Shown one piece after another: positions 61,391 through 64,000 of a stretch of 64,000 bases of DNA. A program made the translations under genes and the position numbers. The notes beneath the pieces are model-generated. The model was given only the letters and a program-made list of their open reading frames with translations, searched no databases and had not been told where the DNA came from. This stretch comes from DATGPD01 sp041398565. GTDB lineage: Bacteria; Planctomycetota; UBA1135; UBA2386. Numbering within the stretch: position 1 is the first letter of the stretch; each line of letters starts with the position of its first letter. The stretch lies in the NCBI GenBank assembly GCA_041398565.1, contig JAWKUN010000003.1, positions 868,001 to 932,000 of the forward strand, in the 5' to 3' direction.

Positions 61391-62848
61391 ATGCTGGCCC
61401 TCCAACCGAGCTGGCTGTCGCTGCTGCCGGCGCTGGTGGCCATCGGGCTCGCGTTCGCGACGCGGCAGGTTCTGGTGGCGCTCTTCGCGGGGGTGATGAC
61501 CGGCAGCTTGGTCGTGCTGATGACCGAGCCGGGCGGCGACGCCAATCCGCTCACTCGCTTCCTGCTGCCGTCGATCGGCAGCCAGTCGTTCGCCGGCATC
61601 CTCCTGGTCTACCTGTGGTGCCTGGGCGGCCTCATCGGCATGTGGCAGAAGACCGGCGGTGCGCGCCACTTCGCCGAGCGCGTCGGCCACCGCGTGGTGC
61701 GCGGACCGCGCAGCGCTCGCTTCTTCGCCTGGCTGATCGGCGTCGTGTTCCACCAGGGGGGTACGGTCAGCACCGTGCTGGCGGGTACCACGGTGAAGCC
61801 GATCGCCGACCGGCATCGCGTCAGCCACGAAGAGCTGTCTTACATCGTCGACTCGACGGCATCGCCGGTGGCGACGATCCTGCCCTTCAACGCCTGGCCG
61901 GCCTACGTCGCGCCGCTGATCGCCGGGACCATCCCCGCGCTCGAGGCGCCGTCGCAAGGCGAGGCCGTGAACAAGGCGATCACCTTCTTCTTCGACGGGC
62001 TCGTCTACAACTTCTACGGCATGCTCGCCGTGCTCGGCACGCTCCTGTTCTCGCTGGGATTGCTGCCGTGGATGGGGTCGCGCATGCGCGCGGCGCGCGA
62101 GCGGGCGATGGCCACCGGTCAGCTCGACCGTCCGGGCGCCGATCCGATGCTGCGCGAGGACGACCCGCGTTTGGGGGGCGAGAAGGTCACCGGCTACACG
62201 CCGGCGCTGATCGACTTCTTCGCGCCGATCGTCACCCTGCTCGCCATCGCCATCGTGCCCTACGTGTTGCACCGCTTCGGTGTACTCGACAACGGCAACT
62301 GGATCTTCGAGGCGTTCGCGACGGCGCTCCTGGTGGCGATGGTGGTCACCTGGCTGCGCGGCATGCCCGTCAGCGAGGTGGTGGACGGCCTGGTGCAAGG
62401 CTGCGCCGCGGTCACCATCGGCGCACTGATCCTGGCCTTGGCGGTGACGCTCGGCGGTGTGTCCAAGCAGCTCGGCACCGCGACCTACGTCGTCGAGCAC
62501 GTCGCCGGGCACGCGCCCGCTGTCCTGCTGCCGGCCTTGTTCACCTACGTGTGCATGGCGATCGCCTTCGCCACCGGTTCGTCGTGGGGGACCTACGCCG
62601 TGGTCTTCCCGGTGGCGATGCCGTTGGCGTGGGCGGTGCAGCCCGACCTCCACTACGCCATGGTCTGCTTCGGGGCGGTGCTCGGTGGCTCGGTGTTCGG
62701 CGACCAGTGCTCGCCGATCTCGGACACCACGATCCTCGCCAGCATGTTCACCGGTTGCGACCTGCTCGACCACGTGCGCACGCAGCTGCCGCTGGCGTTC
62801 GCCTTCGCCACCCTGGGCGCAGTGGCGTCGACGTTGTGCGTCTTGTGA
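61391..62848 (+). CDS. NhaC-family Na+/H+ antiporter
   Basis: Integral membrane antiporter of 485 residues with about twelve helices. The family features are LAFATRQVLVALFAGVMTGS, VFHQGGTVSTVLAGTTVKPIADRH, STASPVATILPFNAWPAYV, FATGSSWGTYAVVFPVAMPLAW and LGGSVFGDQCSPISDTTILASM; the last is diagnostic of NhaC. It exchanges sodium for protons across the membrane and may also transport organic solutes. It is monocistronic as far as seen. Start ATG at 61391. Confidence 0.9.
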   Translation: MLALQPSWLSLLPALVAIGLAFATRQVLVALFAGVMTGSLVVLMTEPGGDANPLTRFLLPSIGSQSFAGILLVYLWCLGGLIGMWQKTGGARHFAERVGHRVVRGPRSARFFAWLIGVVFHQGGTVSTVLAGTTVKPIADRHRVSHEELSYIVDSTASPVATILPFNAWPAYVAPLIAGTIPALEAPSQGEAVNKAITFFFDGLVYNFYGMLAVLGTLLFSLGLLPWMGSRMRAARERAMATGQLDRPGADPMLREDDPRLGGEKVTGYTPALIDFFAPIVTLLAIAIVPYVLHRFGVLDNGNWIFEAFATALLVAMVVTWLRGMPVSEVVDGLVQGCAAVTIGALILALAVTLGGVSKQLGTATYVVEHVAGHAPAVLLPALFTYVCMAIAFATGSSWGTYAVVFPVAMPLAWAVQPDLHYAMVCFGAVLGGSVFGDQCSPISDTTILASMFTGCDLLDHVRTQLPLAFAFATLGAVASTLCVL

Positions 62849-62891
62849 GTCGAGGGTGATGGGGCGCGGGTCACCCGCGAGCCGCCCCAGG

Positions 62892-64000
62892 TCAGCGTCC
62901 GAGCAGCCGCTGCCAGGCTTGCGTGTCCGCCTGCAGCGCCTGCCGCTGACGCTGGTACTCCTCGTGCCCGGGCGTGCCCGGCGGCGGTGCGGCGCGATCG
63001 AGCGCGGCGAAGGCACGCTCGAGGTCGCCGCGCTGGTACCAGCTCCCGGCCAGGAGGTTGAGTTCGAGCGGTGACAACGGACGTGTCGCGGCCTCGGCTT
63101 CGAGCAGGTCGCACACGGCTTCCACCTGGCGCCGTTGCCAGTGGGCGCGTGCGCGCTGCGTCGGGGTCGCTCCGGGGTTGCCGAGCACCAGGTCGTCGCG
63201 GCCCAGCGCCAGCGCCAGCTCGCAGAACTCGGTCGAGTCGCGCTGGCCGTCGGTGGCCAGCTTGGCGGCTAGGCGTACGGTCCGCGCGTCGGGGTCGTCG
63301 CTGTCGGCGACCACCTCGAGCGCGCGTGCGGCCTGACGGTCGCCGAGCAGGGCCAGCGCCAGCTCGGCGCGCGCGCGTGGCCAGTCGGCGTGGTCGGCCG
63401 CCGCGAACGCCGGCTCGTCGAGCTCGAACACGCACCAGTCGCCGAGCCGGTCCGCCGGCCGGAAGCGGCGGAGCCAGTGGTAGAGGCGGGTGGGGTCACG
63501 CGGGTCGGGGGCCGCCAGTTCGGTGCCGCGCACCAGAAGGAGGCCGAAGCGCGGCCCCTGTTCGCGGCGCAGCAGCGTGGCTTCGGGATGCCGGGCGCGC
63601 ATGGCGTCGTGGTCGCAGTTGTGCGCGGTCGACCAGTCGATGTTGGCATCGGCGAAGATCAGGTACGGGCGGCGGCCGGCCAGCAGGTTGAACGCCGCGT
63701 CGTAGCGCGGCCAGGTGACGACGTGGCAGCCGCCCAGCCAGGCCGCGAGCGCCAGCGCGGCGCGCCGCCCGCCGCGCCCTTGTTGCCAGAGCCACACGCC
63801 GCCGCGAGCTGCCGGCAGGCACAGCAACACGACGGCCGGCAGCAGGTTGCGGATGCCGTTTTGCAGCGTGCTGAACAGCGACATGTAGGTGAGCGGCAGC
63901 AGCACGCCGAGGCCGAGCAGCAGGCCGCTGCCCGCGGGCCAACGCCGGCCGCGGGCCAGACCGAGGCCGGTTGCCGCCAGCACGGCCAGCGGCAACTTGG
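62892..64000 (-). CDS. Membrane glycosyltransferase-like protein with TPR tail, partial
   Basis: The frame remains open to the right edge, so the N terminus is missing. The visible ~369 residues begin with two or more membrane helices (GLLLGLGVLLPLTYMSL, NLLPAVVLLCLPAA), then an outer-face domain with ADANIDWSTAHNCDHDAM, resembling the N-x-DWGQDL segment of GT39-like transferases. A C-terminal helical region with repeated ELALALLGDRQAA, AHWQRRQVEAVCDLLEAEA and LAGSWYQRGDLERAFAALDRA looks like tetratricopeptide repeats. Probably a membrane transferase; the catalytic part lies outside the window. Confidence 0.7.
   Translation of the reverse strand, partial: KLPLAVLAATGLGLARGRRWPAGSGLLLGLGVLLPLTYMSLFSTLQNGIRNLLPAVVLLCLPAARGGVWLWQQGRGGRRAALALAAWLGGCHVVTWPRYDAAFNLLAGRRPYLIFADANIDWSTAHNCDHDAMRARHPEATLLRREQGPRFGLLLVRGTELAAPDPRDPTRLYHWLRRFRPADRLGDWCVFELDEPAFAAADHADWPRARAELALALLGDRQAARALEVVADSDDPDARTVRLAAKLATDGQRDSTEFCELALALGRDDLVLGNPGATPTQRARAHWQRRQVEAVCDLLEAEAATRPLSPLELNLLAGSWYQRGDLERAFAALDRAAPPPGTPGHEEYQRQRQALQADTQAWQRLLGR

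Overview
The window is GC-rich, densely coded chromosomal DNA with about 54 genes. It reads as Planctomycetota. The clearest evidence is the tandem set of a DUF1549/DUF1553 cytochrome protein, a Tat-exported DUF1501 protein and a planctomycete-type CXXCH protein at 50.0-54.5 kb. Two serine/threonine kinases fused to a sulfatase-modifying-factor-like domain, ECF-type sigma factors and large secreted repeat proteins fit the same phylum. I see no phage, IS element, CRISPR array, rRNA or convincing tRNA. GTGA/ATGA stop-start overlaps are frequent, so many genes form tight operons.

Layout. 0-4.5 kb (minus): AddB-like nuclease and AddA-like helicase of double-strand-break repair, the helicase cut by the left edge. 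4.5-8.5 kb: membrane glycosyltransferase, endonuclease III, asparagine synthetase B. 8.6-10.3 kb (minus): alpha/beta hydrolase and 2OG-Fe(II) oxygenase. 10.8-14.4 kb: a sugar-transfer operon (GT2, ArnT-like, GT9) ending in queF. 14.6-18.2 kb: secreted CXXCH protein, secreted phosphoesterase, PLP decarboxylase (minus). 18.4-20.0 kb: DAHP synthase and tpiA. 20.2-25.5 kb: ECF sigma factor, two secreted proteins, Sel1-repeat lipoprotein. 25.6-29.6 kb (minus): FAD monooxygenase and kinase/SUMF-like protein. 29.7-33.4 kb: secG-yicC-gmk-coaC-prmA, with convergent rsmJ. 33.8-38.5 kb: XRE-type regulator, capsule-like protein (minus), membrane protein, pseudopilin. 38.7-48.3 kb: a housekeeping run of glmU-prs-rplY-pth-DUF2853 and rpsF-rpsR-rplI-rimO-pgsA-pgpA, then a HAMP-containing protein and a MazG-like protein. 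48.3-49.6 kb (minus): GT4. 50-58 kb: the planctomycete cytochrome operon, an ECF sigma factor and a second kinase/SUMF-like protein. 58-61 kb (minus): an ELWxxDGT-repeat secreted protein. 61.4-64 kb: NhaC antiporter and a membrane/TPR protein (minus) cut by the right edge.

The most unusual material is between and across genes. One hairpin-containing repeat family lies downstream of both sigma-factor genes, and a 78-bp part of it sits in frame, twice in tandem, inside the second kinase. A second palindromic repeat lies in two divergent promoter regions (36.0 and 61.2 kb). A hairpin-packed intergenic stretch lies at 22.6 kb, and a long structured leader precedes rpsF. Three secreted proteins appear to share a C-terminal domain, and both kinase-linked SUMF-like domains lack the catalytic cysteine. 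All family calls are by motif reading without database searches.
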